Source of the DNA: Cyclina sinensis
Lineage: Eukaryota; Mollusca; Bivalvia; Venerida; Veneridae
Assembly: GCA_012932295.1 (NCBI GenBank)
Contig: JAAONU010000006.1
Location: 32,700,882-32,764,881 of the forward strand
Length of the DNA stretch: 64,000 bases
Reading direction: 5' to 3'
Shown here: positions 1 through 14,700 of the stretch, in pieces
How positions within the stretch are numbered: position 1 is the stretch's first letter
Layout of the letters: every line of letters starts with the position of its first letter
The notes under the pieces: generated by a model
The model's database searches: none
What the model was told of the DNA's origin: nothing
What the model saw: the letters and a program-made list of their open reading frames with translations, nothing else
Made by a program: the position numbers and the translations under genes

Positions 1-1390
1 ATATGTGCATCAGCCCCTAGTGTTGAAGATCTCTATAAGTTCATTTCATACCAAGTGGTTGCTGATAAAAAGCCCGGAAACGTATAGTACTATATTATAC
101 ACTAAGTAAAGAATCAAACAGCCGTAAACTTGTCGAACATCAATCTCAGTTGTGATTGCAAAACGTGAATCTCTTTCTGTTAACTGAAGCTTCCAGTAAA
201 ATTTCATTCAATACCAGCCACTGGTCACTGGAAAATAGTCCAGACACGAATAGTGCTTTATTATACTGTGCTACTCCAAGTTTGCTAAGTTTGTTAGGCA
301 CCAAAATTGTAGCACGTTATTGTAAGATATGTGTATACATTGTATTAGATATATGTCAGAAGGTAGAGAGATATTATCTATAGTTTACAAGGTAGACTTT
401 GCGTGGTATCGATGGAAGGCCACACCCGATGATTTTGGTATTATTGTCTACATGTGCCTGACGTGTCTTCTACTTTAAACACTAATGGTTTATAGTTGAA
501 TTTTGTTTATGGTTGAATAGGGTGAGTAAATATGCCAGAAGGCATCTGTCTGAAGCCACTATGTGGCGGGCTGTTAGTATAGTGAAGGAACACCAGGTTG
601 ATGCAGCTTTTGGTGTAGACTCAGCAGTTATCTCCAGACACTGGCAAGGTTCCAGCAGTTCTGAACACCGGTCAGACGGCATAGTTATTGTATCATTCAA
701 GTTTATGAATTTTTCCAAATATAGCAAACTATGGCATTTGTTATGTCTGTGTCTGGTCTATTATTGTCTGCAATTCAAAAGATATGTATTAAAAAGTCGA
801 GCATAGATTATTGCATTTAACCCAGCTCTCACAGGTAAGTCAAGGATACACATTGTTGTATTAAATGCACAAGCCATAATGCTTGCACAAATATTCACCA
901 TACTCGTTGTTCCAAACCTTAGCCTCTTATGTTTAATTATAGTTGTACAATCTAATCTTCTGTCTGGACCGTAACTGCCAGGAAATAAATTTTGAAAACA
1001 ATTTGGAAGAGATGTCATGCACGCAACCCAGGTGTCTCAGTTCAATACAAATGTCAAAACGGCCATTTTCTTTTCAAAGATAATTCTAATGTCAAGTGTA
1101 TCCGTCCGCTGTCTTGAAAAATAACCACCTAAAATCGTATTAAAATTGCTGCCATTCAAAAAATGGTGAAGTTTCTATTATTCTTGTCATTAGTCATTTT
1201 CATATTTATCTATCCATTGTTTTTATCATTATTTTTTGTCAAATTCCCTGGAAAAGCTTCAAAGAACTTTAGTTTTGCTTTTGGGGGTCCCCACGCCCCC
1301 ACCCCACTCTTTATACCTTATACAATATTCCAGCAAAAATGATCCTGTTGTACATCCACTTGTTATATTGACAAACTAAAAACAACAGAA
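1..1390. other. Intergenic region left of SEC16
   Basis: AT-rich sequence with no host gene I can support. It contains one recognisable item, a Tc1-type transposase fragment at about 519-680 on the plus strand, described separately. The remaining open frames are short and show no family motif. Confidence 0.5.
519..680 (+). pseudogene. Decayed Tc1-like transposase N-terminal fragment
   Basis: The plus-strand reading frame contains RRHLSEATMWRAV, then GVDSAVISRHWQ about 15 residues later. This is the arrangement of the helix-turn-helix DNA-binding region of Tc1/mariner transposases, where LSE...RWRAVG is followed by a FGV..SVISRLW recognition helix. The helix between the two blocks is altered and nothing downstream resembles the DDE catalytic domain, so this is a remnant. 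It is unrelated in sequence to the intact Tc1 element at 12691-14198. The call rests on motif resemblance only. Confidence 0.45.
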
Positions 1391-4300
1391 CAAATCAATA
1401 AACTCAGATGACTATTTATTTCATTAATTAATTTCATCTCATGACACTGAAACCATGTATATGAAATCTGCTTTTTAAAACAATGATGCATGGTTGAATT
1501 AATTTTTTTTTAAATATTCACCATACAAGCACAAAAATAAAATCAAATTCATGCAACACCTCTGACAACCAGTTAGACAATAACTATGAAAAGCAGTATA
1601 CATTGTGTCACCATTACATTACAGTTAAACTGGTGACACACAATCATAATTAACAACTTTCTGCAGCCATACAAGTCAGGTCACTTCCATCCAACCCTAT
1701 ACAATTAACAATCAATTATTCCTACCCAAAAAGGACAAAATCTATGTATCTATAACAAGTTACAACTCACAATATTTGTTTGGGCTAAATGTTGTGGAAT
1801 GTAAAAGAAAAATGACTAAGGTACATACACAAGGGTCAGATATTACCAAGTGATGTAGTTGCCAGTAGCAACATATCAACTAGGAACTGTGGATAAAGAA
1901 TTGTTAACTGTTCATAACATATACATGTCATGAGATTTTTTTTACAGGAAAACTTGGTCTCAATTAGAAATCTTTAAAATATTCTGTTACACTGAAACTT
2001 ACATCCTGTTCAAAGTAAACAATGCAAATGGTGACAAATAAGTCAAAGGGAGGTAACTATAACATTCCGCTGACCCACTTCCCTTTTAATTTCAATAGAA
2101 ATGAAGGAACACAATATTTAGTACACGTTTTGTAAAAATATATATACAATTAGACATTATGACAAAACTATCACAAAATGTAGTGATTAATTAAAAATTC
2201 AATAGGAATATTTAAACAATGATCAATATAACATTTTTTTCAGAATAAATAACATTTATGCACCGTAAAATGTATGTCAAAATTGTATAAAATACAAAAG
2301 CCATATCAAACTTGTATCATAACAGCTGGATATCCAATGAAAACATAAACTCAAGCCTGACCTATAATGACACCATACATCTCCAACTGCAGATCATTCA
2401 AGTTGTCATGACTCATGAATTCTATACAATGATCACCTCATCATGTACATCCTAGATTAAATATAAATGCAAGATATGAACAATAACAATATTACAATGA
2501 AAATATTCAATTAAATATTTCACAATCTGATTGTGAATATGATATAAGGTGCAATATTACTTAGGTTATTTCTTCTATTCATGTGTCCTTCTTTCCACTG
2601 ACAGAAGAAAACTCTTGGTTTACCACAGAAACAGTAACTACAGCAAATGTCATTCAAGTTTCCAAAAGTCATCAGCTATGGTAGACATATGCAGGAAAGT
2701 CTGACAACACAGTGCTCTAAAGGTTGCAGATATATTTACCAGTTAAAATATTCATCCACTTAAGACTGGGTCCATCAATCTGTGATAAGGTACATTAAAA
2801 CGTATGCTGCCTTGTACTTATTTTCATAAAGCTGCTAAAATTTTAACACTGAAAATGATCCAATTCATGAAGATTCAAAGCTGTCAATGTATGATTACAA
2901 TAAGAACATCAAACATTAACTGACTATATTATCAGGGATAAATAATGTATGATATTTGCCCTATTGAAACTCAAGAATAAAGCCTAAATACTAACAGCTA
3001 CAACTTCTTCCTCTATGTCTGTGCAGGCAGTGCATGTAGTGAAACCACTAAGACTTTTTCCTTTAATTACAAAGTGTTCTATACCTTTGCCTTAGTAAAA
3101 TAAGCATTTATGTATGATTAAACCTGTCTTGATTCAAACATTTCTAAACCTGCGGTAGTTTCAAAACAGATTATTTCATATACTTTATTTATTTTCGTCC
3201 ATGCCTGTACTGAACTGTATCTATCACATAATTACTGACATTATCACTTCACTGATTTTGTAAACAACAAACTTTTACACTAAAATATGTAAAACTAAGA
3301 ACAAAAGTCAATCAGAAACAAAACAAAAATTCAATTAGGAATTCATATGTATGACTAATTTTTTTTATCATACATATTAATTTCTAACTGTATATTTCAA
3401 ATATGACAAGTGTTTAACAAATCAATGCTTTCCCATCACAAAAGCTATGAAATAATGAAATGCGCTGAATTTTCCATCACAATATAATAAAACTAATCAA
3501 ATTAATAAATTAAACAACAAAAAAACATAATTTCCATTTGGGCTATTTTAGTAGAACATATTACCCACCCTACAAAGGCAAAATAAAGAAATTCAGTTGG
3601 GGTTGGTCTTTTTATATAGGGGGCTTTTTTTGTTAAACTCATAAAGGGGTATGGTCCATTTTGAAAGTGCCTTCCTAGGATACAATATGTTTTACTGTGA
3701 TGGCCCAAACACAGAGTAACAGAATAAAACACAATATCAAGAGTGTTACAGAAAGACATAAGAATATATGAACAAAATATATTCCTGAAAAGTTTACAAC
3801 TAGACAATAGTCCTATTTATGGCATCAGATTTATTTTGACTTAAGATTTAAAAAAAAAAATACTGGGTAAGAGAGAGAGAGACAAACTCTTTCTGTTCTG
3901 AAATGTTAACAAACAACAACATTATATCCACTTAAAACTTAAGAAGATATTTCCATTCACCTGAAATGTAAATTTCATGTTATGTAATGATACAGAAAAG
4001 TTTACATCATAATAAAGCATTCTGACCTTAGCAACCTAACGGTATTTCAAAGACCATACAAATGCACTAAATAATCAGTAATTCAACAGAGAATTTTTTA
4101 CCCTTTCACCCAATCAACTGGTCAGGAACATTTTTACACAAAATAATTATCAATGCATTTCTCAGATTTTATGTACAAGGAAAGTTCCTTCACACAACAT
4201 GATACCTATAAATCACGACTTTTGTATAAGTATTGTCATGAACTAAAAGTGTTATTGTAATGTAAAACCCTGTCACCATGGTATTAACCTGGTTCCCTAA

Positions 4301-4575
4301 TCACTTTATGCTTAATCAACAGTCTCTGACAGTTTGTCTGGGTTAACACTGGACTGATTACAAAACACAGGAAACAACACTGATCTGTATGGACAGTTCA
4401 ATCAGCGACTGACCCATTTCGTCCAGCAAAGTTTTCTCAACCAACTGTCATAAATAGTCTTAACACTTTATGAAACCACTGTGCTATGTTACAATCCAAG
4501 TCCATGGTACGAAGGCATAATCTTATTTTGAATTCATCCATCTTGACAGATAAGTATATTCTAGGTACTTGAACC
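1390..4575 (-). other. Probable long 3' untranslated region of SEC16
   Basis: About 3.2 kb of AT-rich sequence lies downstream (minus strand) of the SEC16 stop codon at 4576-4578. No open frame in it resembles a protein. On the minus strand an AATAAA hexamer lies near 1407-1413 (plus-strand TTTATT), which could be the polyadenylation signal. The exact 3' end cannot be fixed without transcript data, and nearer AT-rich hexamers may also be used. Inference. Confidence 0.35.
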
Positions 4576-7500
4576 CTATTTCGGATAAACACGCCTGTTG
4601 CTCAGTCTATGACCAGGAGCCGGTGCTGCTGGTTGTTTGAAGGACTGGTTCACCTGGAACTGTGCCGGGTTAAACATGGTTGGCACCGCAGAGTCCATCT
4701 CTGGAGCAGACACTGATGAGGGGGTTGTCTGAAAATAGAATATTTTATACATTAAAAAAAATGAATGTACCAGTATCTTAGGACAGATTTCTATATTTTC
4801 TTCCTTCATTATGTAGGACAATTTATGGTACCGATATGAGTTAATAATGAATCAATTTCTTCACTAAAATAAAACAGCCTTCAAGCTAGTTTAAACTTTT
4901 CAGTAAAATTTAAAATCAGGCTCTATTTAAAAATTTCTGCTCACCATCTGGACAATATAAGGAACAACATAAATACTGATTTTACTTAATATATCCTTCC
5001 ATTCAGTTGTTAGTAGTATGAACCACTATTGAATTTGAATAAATATGGAGTTTACTCATGGTTGCTCGTGTTTTCATAAGTGCAAAAGATAAATGGATTA
5101 TTATATCTCACGACTATTCTTTTTTAATAGTAAATTGAAAATTCAACAGATAAATGCAAAAACAGTTCTAAATGCTATGTAATACAGAAACAGAGAGCAT
5201 TTTTTAACATTCACCTCCAAAATCACTGGTACATACACTTCTAAAACCCTGGAACCTTATTTTATACTCAACTTTTTGTAATCCAATCATTTACATCTTC
5301 AAGCAATAAAGTTAAAAAATAAAAACATATTTCTGAAGACATTTACTTTGTATACATCATTTTCTTTCCATTTTCCAACAAAATACTTTATGAATGTGAA
5401 TAAAACTACTGCAAACTGAAAAACAACATAAAAGGTCTGGCAGATAGTAACGAAAACAAACAAAAAATTGCTTGAACCTACTTCTTTGGAATGTATTTTT
5501 GTTGCAGAAAATAAAAAAGTTCTCTTACAGTGAAATGTTAAGAGTGCTGCCACTTTGTTATTCAGAAAAATATAGAAATCTGATAACAGTAGGAAGTCTA
5601 ACAGGAAATGTACAAGGAATTTATGAACTCAAAAACACTATAATATAAGACTTCACAGAGAAAGGCTACTTAAAACAGCATCAGTACACACTATCTTACA
5701 CTAAAAGCCACCCTGAAAGAAAGCAAGTTCAAATAACATCAGAAATAGAAACAGTAAATGGAACAAAAGATTCTGTACTGTTTTGGGTAAGTGTTATCTT
5801 TTTGATAACAGTACAGGAAACTGTCCCCTTTCTTACATGATTAGTAAACCCAGGGATGCCATAAACCCACAACCCATCTGCAGTGCAGTGAAAAATGGCT
5901 GTTTTAGTGGTAAAGTTCTGAGACAAGTTTAACCAAATAATGTCTTTTGAAAATCTTCTAGAGACCTAGCTTCATAAATACATGTACTAAGACTTATAGA
6001 ATAGATAACAAACTGTTGCTCAATGAGATGACAAACAAGGTATAAGGGATGAAGAACAAACAATTATATCTGTTTAACATCAAGCCTGTCCATCATGTCT
6101 GTCCATCATGTTTGTCCATCATGTTAATCTTATGAGGCATATGTAACACTATCCTCTCAAAGCAAAAGTTAAAATCAAGTTTGGCTGATACAGCTACAAA
6201 ATGTATTAAAGAACAGGCCTAGCAGAAAGTTACAGATCTCTTTTTCCTTCCACAGATTTTTCTAAGGAATATGTTAGTCAGCTAAAACTGTATCAGTGAC
6301 AAGTACAGATCTAGGGTTCAACATATACAAATTTCAATACAATATAAAAATCTGCTTTGTAAAGATATGTGACCAAAACTTCCTGCCATTTATAATTAAG
6401 ATTAATGATTATTACATTAGATCTGACTTATACCTTAAAACATTCTTTCTAAGTAACTGAGTATTACATTTTGATAAGTTCATCTTATTACTGTAGGTGA
6501 TAAAACTCTTGAATTGTCTCAATGAAACTTTTACAGGCAAACTGCTCCAAGTCTGATTTTGTACAACACATTGTAAAGCAACATTTTAGATACATACAAC
6601 TATCTTGGTATGTATAGTTAAGAACAATGTGTCTCTAGTTGTGAGTGGTTAGCTTAAGCTTTGTCCTGAATTTAAGAAAGATAGGTTAGTATAGTTATTA
6701 GTTATAATTATATGTCGTCAAAAAAAAGAATCATTAGTTTAAAATTAGTGCATGCCGTATTTGCTGGTACCCAACGTCTGATGTATTTTGCTGGTACCCC
6801 ACATCTGGTAATAATTATTTCAGCTTCATGCTTTTCTGTTCTATCTCAATGACAAAATGGCAGACAGTTTTTGACAAACATGAATAAACTTTGAATTCTT
6901 CAAAATGCCATGCCTTATCGAGAATGTGGCCTAAATTTAAATGGCTAAGAATAAAATTCCAATAACAACATGGTTAAGTTTGTAAATTCTAACTTCAAAA
7001 TGCACCAGAAATTTACACCTGTTTCAACATTATATCTTAATCTGCCAAGTTTAACTTGCACAGCTTGCACATGATCTCGTTAGAAAAAGTTATAACATCC
7101 TAACATATGACCAACTCCCCCACCCTAACTTCACCCCATCCTGCTTCACCCCCTAGATCTGCACCAAGTAAATAACACAAACTAACAATCACAGCAAACA
7201 AGTTTACCTTAGACAAAATGCCCTGAACTTCTCGAGACAAGGAACTTGCTGAACTATTTCTAGATAGCTGAAATATCCAACACTTAACATGCAACAAAAA
7301 CAGGTTTACTAATCTTTATTCCTTACACTGCTATATTTCTAGAATGAACTTGTCCACTTTTCAATCTGGACTGATCCATTTACCATTTACAGGGGTTATA
7401 GAGTGAACACTTACTGACTGAACAGGGAACAGTGCAGACTATAAACAGATTACATGGATGTATAGACTTACTACTTATAGACTGCCTTATAGTCTGCACT

Positions 7501-8711
7501 GGTCATAAAGGCAAAAACAGTTGCCCATCAGCACATCAAAGATTAACTGTCATACAAATCTAAGCAGTGCTAGCATCACAAACGTACAGAAAGAACATAC
7601 ATTGACAAATGTACTACAATGTAAATCACACAACCATTCACAAACATGCCAATAGAAGTAAACCTTTGTTACGTTGATTGAGTAACAAAATATTAAAAAA
7701 ATTTCTTAAGCTAACTGCAATACATGTACATTTGGTTATAATACTGTTTGTGCGCCATTAACAAAATAAGCCTGTTAAATTATATAAAAGTTAACTTACA
7801 ATTTTGGCTTATATTAAAAGCCTATACACATGTGCTAACAGTGTCTTAAGATGGATTCAGGACTTTCGATCAAACTGATTTCTGAAGTGTTATAAGTAAC
7901 ACCTCAGGAGGGAAGAGAGATCTGGTATTTCATATCAAATTTGTAGGATATAAGGACAGAAATCATTTGTTAAGGATATAATTATAACAAACTTAACACT
8001 GCAAAATTTCTAAATGAACCTTTTATCAATTTTGTTTACTTTAGACAAATGACAAATTTGTAAGGACTAAGATTTAAGGATTGTTATAAAAAAGAGAGAC
8101 ACACTTTAGATAATAGGGTTTGAGAAATTGTCAATTTGAAAAAGAACTACAACAACATTTTAAGACTGAGGTCATCTCAAGACACTGTTGTATTATGGGT
8201 ACAAATGTATACATGTATACATTTATTACAAAGCTGATTACTGTCAACATTACCCTCATGTGTAACTAAGACAATTGTTTAAAGAAATGTTTCCCGGCCC
8301 TGAAATTTTTAAGTATTTCTATATTTGTATACTCATAAAAAAAATACGTAAAACATAACTGAAATTTATTTTGCATTAACTAATGTACTTTTTATTCACC
8401 ACACATTCAATACTTCCTAGTATCTAAGGCATTCAACTTTTACCCAACTGCGTTTTTGAAAGAAAAAAAAAACACTGTTTACATGCATACAAAAATTGGG
8501 ACTCGATGTCTTATACACAACACCTAAGGGTTGGGGAATAATATCACAGTGAATATCTACCAAAACACACTTACATTTTCTACCATGGGAGGTAACTTCA
8601 GTTTGTCAGAGTGGTTCTGTTTGGAGCTGTTAGCATTCTCTGGATGTGTCATATTTTTCTCTTCTGGAATTGAATCTTGAACAGGCTTTGTCAAGTCTGT
8701 GGAGGAACCAT
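4576..8711 (-). CDS. SEC16A: SEC16 exons 27-28: C-terminus and stop
   Basis: Exon 8575-8711 encodes [19 protein letters not shown] and ends in LPPMVEN. The last coding exon, 4576-4728, encodes [28 protein letters not shown], and the basic tail [10 protein letters not shown] before TAG. Acceptors are TTATAG and TTTCAG; the phase-0 junction is clean. The MFNPAQF motif resembles the FYNPAQF motif near SEC16A ends. Confidence 0.85.
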
Positions 8712-11700
8712 CTATAACAGAAAACATACACTTACTCCCTGAGAAGGTATTCCAAATGCCAGAATTTACTGCTCCATTAATTTTGTTAAGAGTGAAACAT
8801 GGCATCTTGATGTAAAATTTTCTCCTAATTACACTGTGTTTCATATCTAATAATCTTGATGTAAAATTTTCTCCTAATTACACTGTGTGTTTCATATCTA
8901 ATAGAAAGAAGTTCTCCTAATTACATTGTGTGTTTCGTATCTAATATAAAGAAATTCTCTTAACTACATTGTGTGTTTCGTATCTAAAAGAAAGAAGTTC
9001 TCCTAATTACATTGTGTGTTTCATATCTAATAGAAAGAAGTTCTAATTACATTGTGTGTTTCATATCTAATAGAAAGAAGTTCTCCTAATTACATTGTGT
9101 GTTTCATATCTAATAGAAAGAAGTTCTCCTAATTACATTGTGTGTTTCATATCTAATAGAAAGAAGTTCTCAATCATCACATAGTCCATAAATACAAACA
9201 AAAAATCAGTTCACTAAAATACTCATATCAGCCTGACTAAGAGCTATCATATTTTCCTGGCCATCTTTTTTCTTTCTTAAATTCCTTGGCACAAATTTGT
9301 TAATTACAAAAGAAGCAATATTTATATAATGTAAGGAATTCCTCCCATTTCATCTTTCACTGGTGAAATAACTCACAGACTGCATAATTTTTGTGTGTTT
9401 TTATAAGAATATGTTCTATGACAAGGCACCTTCTGGTGTACACTGTAATGAAGTTATAAAAGGGTTATTTAAAATGATTTCTTCTCCACTATTATATATA
9501 TTTTAACAGAACTCCTACTTCTACAATACTACAAGCTACTGAATACATGTACTTCACAATACCGATATGTACAGACTTACCTGGGTTACCCAGAGGGTTG
9601 AATATAGCCGGAGCTGAGCGGGAGCTCGGTAAGGTGTGGAACAAACCAGAAGGCACTTGAGATGTCCCACTCGGCTTCGGGTTCATCACATCCACATACT
9701 TTGGACCTGCATACAGAAAAGTTAATCATACTTAATCTATAGATACATGTTACTTTTAATTATGAAAATACAGACAAGATTTGTAAAATTGATTTTTTAA
9801 ATTTTGGTAAAATTAAATCATATCTGTAAATATTGTATTCAATGGAAGGATATATCAGAAATGTCTCTATGGTAAAAATAAACTGATTTGTAAACTCATG
9901 TTAAACATGAAATTAAGTACTGTGTATTATTTTGCTTTAAACAAGAACTGAAATATTTTAATTCGCAAGACAATACTGATCTTTACTTTGGAAACAACTG
10001 TGTTTTTTGTATTTCCAAAACTTTCAGAATTTTGAAACTCTAAAATAATTAGGTACAAATTATGACATCTTAAGATAGCACTGGTTTTATGGAAATTTAC
10101 AGTAATCTATATGTAGCATTTTATACCATATAAGCCTTATCATTGATTAAAAGAATACTTCCACAGGTAGACTACAAAGACTTAATCGAATGGACCAATT
10201 ATGGACCAATTATGATGCCTTTAACAACTGAGGATCTTGGTTTATGGTGTCAAGTTGGTATAATCTATGTCCCATCACTAATATATTTCAACTGGTTCAA
10301 ATAAATTCTGTAACTCATTAAAAATGTGTAACTAATTAAAAATGTGTTCAAATTTACCAGTCATTTGAACTTGTTTATATAAATATAATAAATGAAGTCG
10401 GGGCATTATTGTTGTTATAATCAGACTAACTCAGGGCATACAACTTAGTAAAATTATTTTCTCTGTTCTTCTTCAAGTGTTTATTTCCTAGAAACATTGC
10501 TTTATTAGGTACAATGAGGTAGTTAGGTATAATTGTAAAGTTCAGATAGTTAAGGTTTGGTGTAAATCAAATTTTCTGTGATACATAGACAAGGTATTGG
10601 AGGTAGAGGGTACACAAGTTAGACTATTCATAAAAGTTTTTGAATACATACTAGTACTTCATTACTTTTTTATTTCAATATAGTTTTTGTTTTCCACACT
10701 TTTGAAAAAATAAAAGAACTTAAACTGAATTCAAGTATTTTAAAGAAAATTTCAGCAGAAATCTCTTCTCAAACTGACTGTGTTACAAGTTTCTTTTCCT
10801 TTTATATAAATCAAAACCATTAGTAAACCATTGTGCATAGGATCTCTGGGACAGTTCAATAGCAACATTTTAAGCTATGTTTCCTAAATTTACATACCAA
10901 TGGACTATAAGATAATACAAATAAAACCCTAACCTTCAAAGTCATATATTTCTCCTTGAACCTTCACCCAACCCAAAACAAAGAGGCAATTACACATTCA
11001 TATGTCATTGAGAAATGTGTCCTTTTCCTTACCAACAACAAAACAAAAACCTTTACACTTTGTTTTGTTTTTTTCCACATATCCCCAATACAGAGACATG
11101 CTTGTTACCATGTGTAAAATAAGAAGTAGTTAATATGCAGGGTTCTTTCCTCTCTGTCATAGTTTTTGTTAAAGGAAGAAAGTCAGTCTATGCCATGTCC
11201 CTAGGAGGTAGAGTCTTAATCCTAATCCTCCAGAAGACAGAAAATCTCTAAAAATTTACAAGACAATGATGTCAGGTGATTTTTCATCAAGTCCAGCTTG
11301 TTTGAATGTAATTTTTCTTTCTCAGCTTTCTATTTTTTGTTAAATACAGACAACACATATATTTTCTCAAGCAAACATAAAACTCTACAAAGCCTGACCT
11401 GTACTTTTCGGAATTTCCAACTTAAAAGCCGGACATCTCTCCAATGCAATCCCTTAAGTAAATTTAAGTCTTAAAAAAAAAACAGGCAAAGGACATTTTG
11501 GGCATTTGCACACACAGACAGAAAGAGCTGACCCTAACACACAACAACCCCCTTCTACTGGTGACTTTAAAACAACCAACCCCCTGCTGAAACCTTCCCA
11601 AAACCAGGTGTCACATGGGTATACGAGAACTTGAATAACTGCTGTAAAAGGAGAAATGGATGATATAGAGAAATACAAACCCAGAGAGTCTGCAATAATC

Positions 11701-14700
11701 AAAGGGAAAGATGGTTTAACTGATAGGTAGAGCAAAAGCAGAAATACTGTAACCCAACAAACATTCACAAACAATTAATTTTCGCTTTATTCATGGAAGG
11801 CAGTGAAACATGAAAAATAGTACAAGTAAGACCACAGGATTTCACAAATTGACTAGTGAGAAAACTTTTCTTTGCGTAACGTGTCTAACATTGTTAAGAA
11901 AATGAGTAAAATATTGCCAAAAAGAATGAAAAAAACTTTGATTAAATTAATATTTAATTAATAATTCATATCAAAATATATAAGATTACTGTTAGTCTCA
12001 TTAAAACACCAAACATAGCATCAATAATTGAAGATTACAGCTGAAAATATCGGAAATCAAGCGCTATGTTCAAATGAATGCCATGCTTCCAGTGGGGCCT
12101 AAAAAATTTTCAAGTTGTGACAAACAAACAGACAGACCAAAAACAATAAGCCCTCCCTCTATGAAAATAAAAAACATCCTTTTTTCAACCCCTTGTATTC
12201 ACGATTCTGCAATTTTTAAAAATGTTTTTTTTTTTAATATCATAAACCACCGAAATAAGTATTCGCAAATATGCCAGATCTTGGCAAAATGCAAAACTTA
12301 GTGTTTGCAAATATAAATTGGGTTACAGTATCACTGCAAATAAAATCAATTAAATGCAGTTTTTGTTTTTTCTTTACAGTCACTTAATTCAAACACTTTT
12401 TTTTCCAACTCAGTAAGCATCTGAATAATCATGAGCAAATTACAGAATATTACACAAAAATACTGGAAACAGCTTTTGCCCCTACTGTATCACCTGTATA
12501 AATAATTTCTGCATTTACAAAGATGCTGTTTTGGTTAAATGCACAGGTCTATATTCTCCTTTAAAACAAGCTTGAATATTAATATATTTCACAAGACCAA
12601 TATGGCTAGCTCCCTTGAAAAAGAAAGTATAATTCTACAACAAAATGACTTTAAGATTACACTGAGAAGAAGCTGAAGCATTAATGTATACTAACGGAAA
12701 AATATAACTGTGCATACTTCAAGGTATAGAATTTTTTTTAATATTAGGAATAGTAACATAAAACTTTGCAAATTAGCCAATCAACGTTTTATTTCTAACA
12801 ATCAATACAAACACTTCATCATGTAAAACAATTTTTACAGTAACAAGGCGCAGAAGTTGACAGGTATGAAATCTGATTTCACAAGGTCAGTATCGTGTGT
12901 GGCCTCCATTGGCGTTCAAGCAAGCACGGCAGCGACGAGGCATAGAGGCAACTAAGTTGGCGATAACTGCCTGTGGAATGGTGTTCCAGATGTTGACCAA
13001 TGTCTGCGCTAGTTGGTCCAGCGTGAGAGGTTGGTTACGTCTTTGACGGAGGCGTCTCTTCATCTCATCCCAAACGTGCTCAATTGGTGAAAGATCTGGT
13101 GAAACAGCGGGCCAGGGTAAGACACTCACGTTTTGCTGAGCCAGAAACCCGGTAACTACACATGCTACATGTGGCCGAGCGTTGTCTTGTTGAAACATCA
13201 TGTTACGCCCTTGACGTTGAAGAAATGGCAGCACATGGGGTATGACAATCTCATCTCTGTAACGAACACCCGTTAAATTGCCACGGACAATTACAAGCTG
13301 GGTCCTGCCTTGAGATGAGATACCTCCCCAAACCATTATCGACCCACCACCACCAAAACGTTGACGTTGAAAAACACAGGGATCCAAGTAACGTTCTCCG
13401 CAAAGCCTGTATACACGAACTCGTCCGTCCGAACTTTCTAAGTGAAACCGCGACTCGTCAGTAAACAGAACATTATTCCAATATGCTCTTGGAAGCCTAA
13501 GATACTGTCTGCACCACTGACGTCGACGTTGTCGATGACGTAAGAGAAGAGTAGGACGTATCGCAGGACGTCGTGGAGTAATGCTGTGCTCTCTTAATCG
13601 GTTTCTAACAGTTCGTCCACTGATAGGTCTCAAGCCAGGAATTGTTCGTGCTGTTAATGTGGCCGGTTGAAATCGATTCCGTAGGTGTGTAAGCCGGATA
13701 TAATTGTCTTGACGGATTGACGTCACACTAGGACGCCCTGGACGTGGTAGATCACGGACGTTGCCACGTTGCTGAAATCGTCGCCAAAGTGCTGATATGG
13801 TGTTTCGGTGAACACCAAAACGCTGCGCAACCGCATTTTGAGAAATGCCTGCTTGGAGCATACCGACGGCACGTAGGTGATCATTTTCTGAGATGCGTGG
13901 CATTGTCTTCAAAGACTTAAAATCCAAATTAAGGTGTTTTTCTGAACTGCTGGGTAGCTCACTATAATTTGACGGTTAAAATAACTCGAAACAGCATGTA
14001 CGAGGATGTTAACATAAAGAAACACGTAAAAAGCGCGACCGTTACGGGCTATAAATTTTGCACGTGCAACTCGCGAAAAGCAGTATTATTGAAACAAGAT
14101 TACCTTGTGAATTACACAAAAGAAATCTGCTAAAATAATTTTATACCTAATAAAAGATATTAAGTATTTTAGTGTGCACAGTTATATTTTTCCGTCAGTA
14201 TATAATCTGTATGTATCTGATGAAAAGAAAACTCATTTAAACACTAAATAAGATTTTTCATCAACTCAACAACAATCACTATTATATCACTCACCTCTTC
14301 TTAGTGAGAATTTGTTGCCACTAGGTGGTAGAGCATCCCTTGGGCCAGCAGGGCCAGGTACTGGTCCTGACATCTGGTTCCCAGGATCTGCACCTGTAAT
14401 TAAAATTACAGCAAAACTTTCCTACCTTTTTTAAAGTAATGATACATATAGTGGACAACACAACTGACTGAATACTCCAAACTGTTTTGCTTGTCTCACT
14501 TAATTCTTACATGCAGAAGGGAATATGGAGTTAAGCAAATCATAATTAGGAAATGAAACTATGTACAGTTTAGAAAAAAAAAGAGTACAAAATTTGAAAT
14601 AACAAAATATGTAAACAAGCCATTTACAATAGGGATACATGTAGTTTTGTATGCAAAAACCTGGCTACAATTTCATGAAAAAAGTATGTTTTTACTCAAC

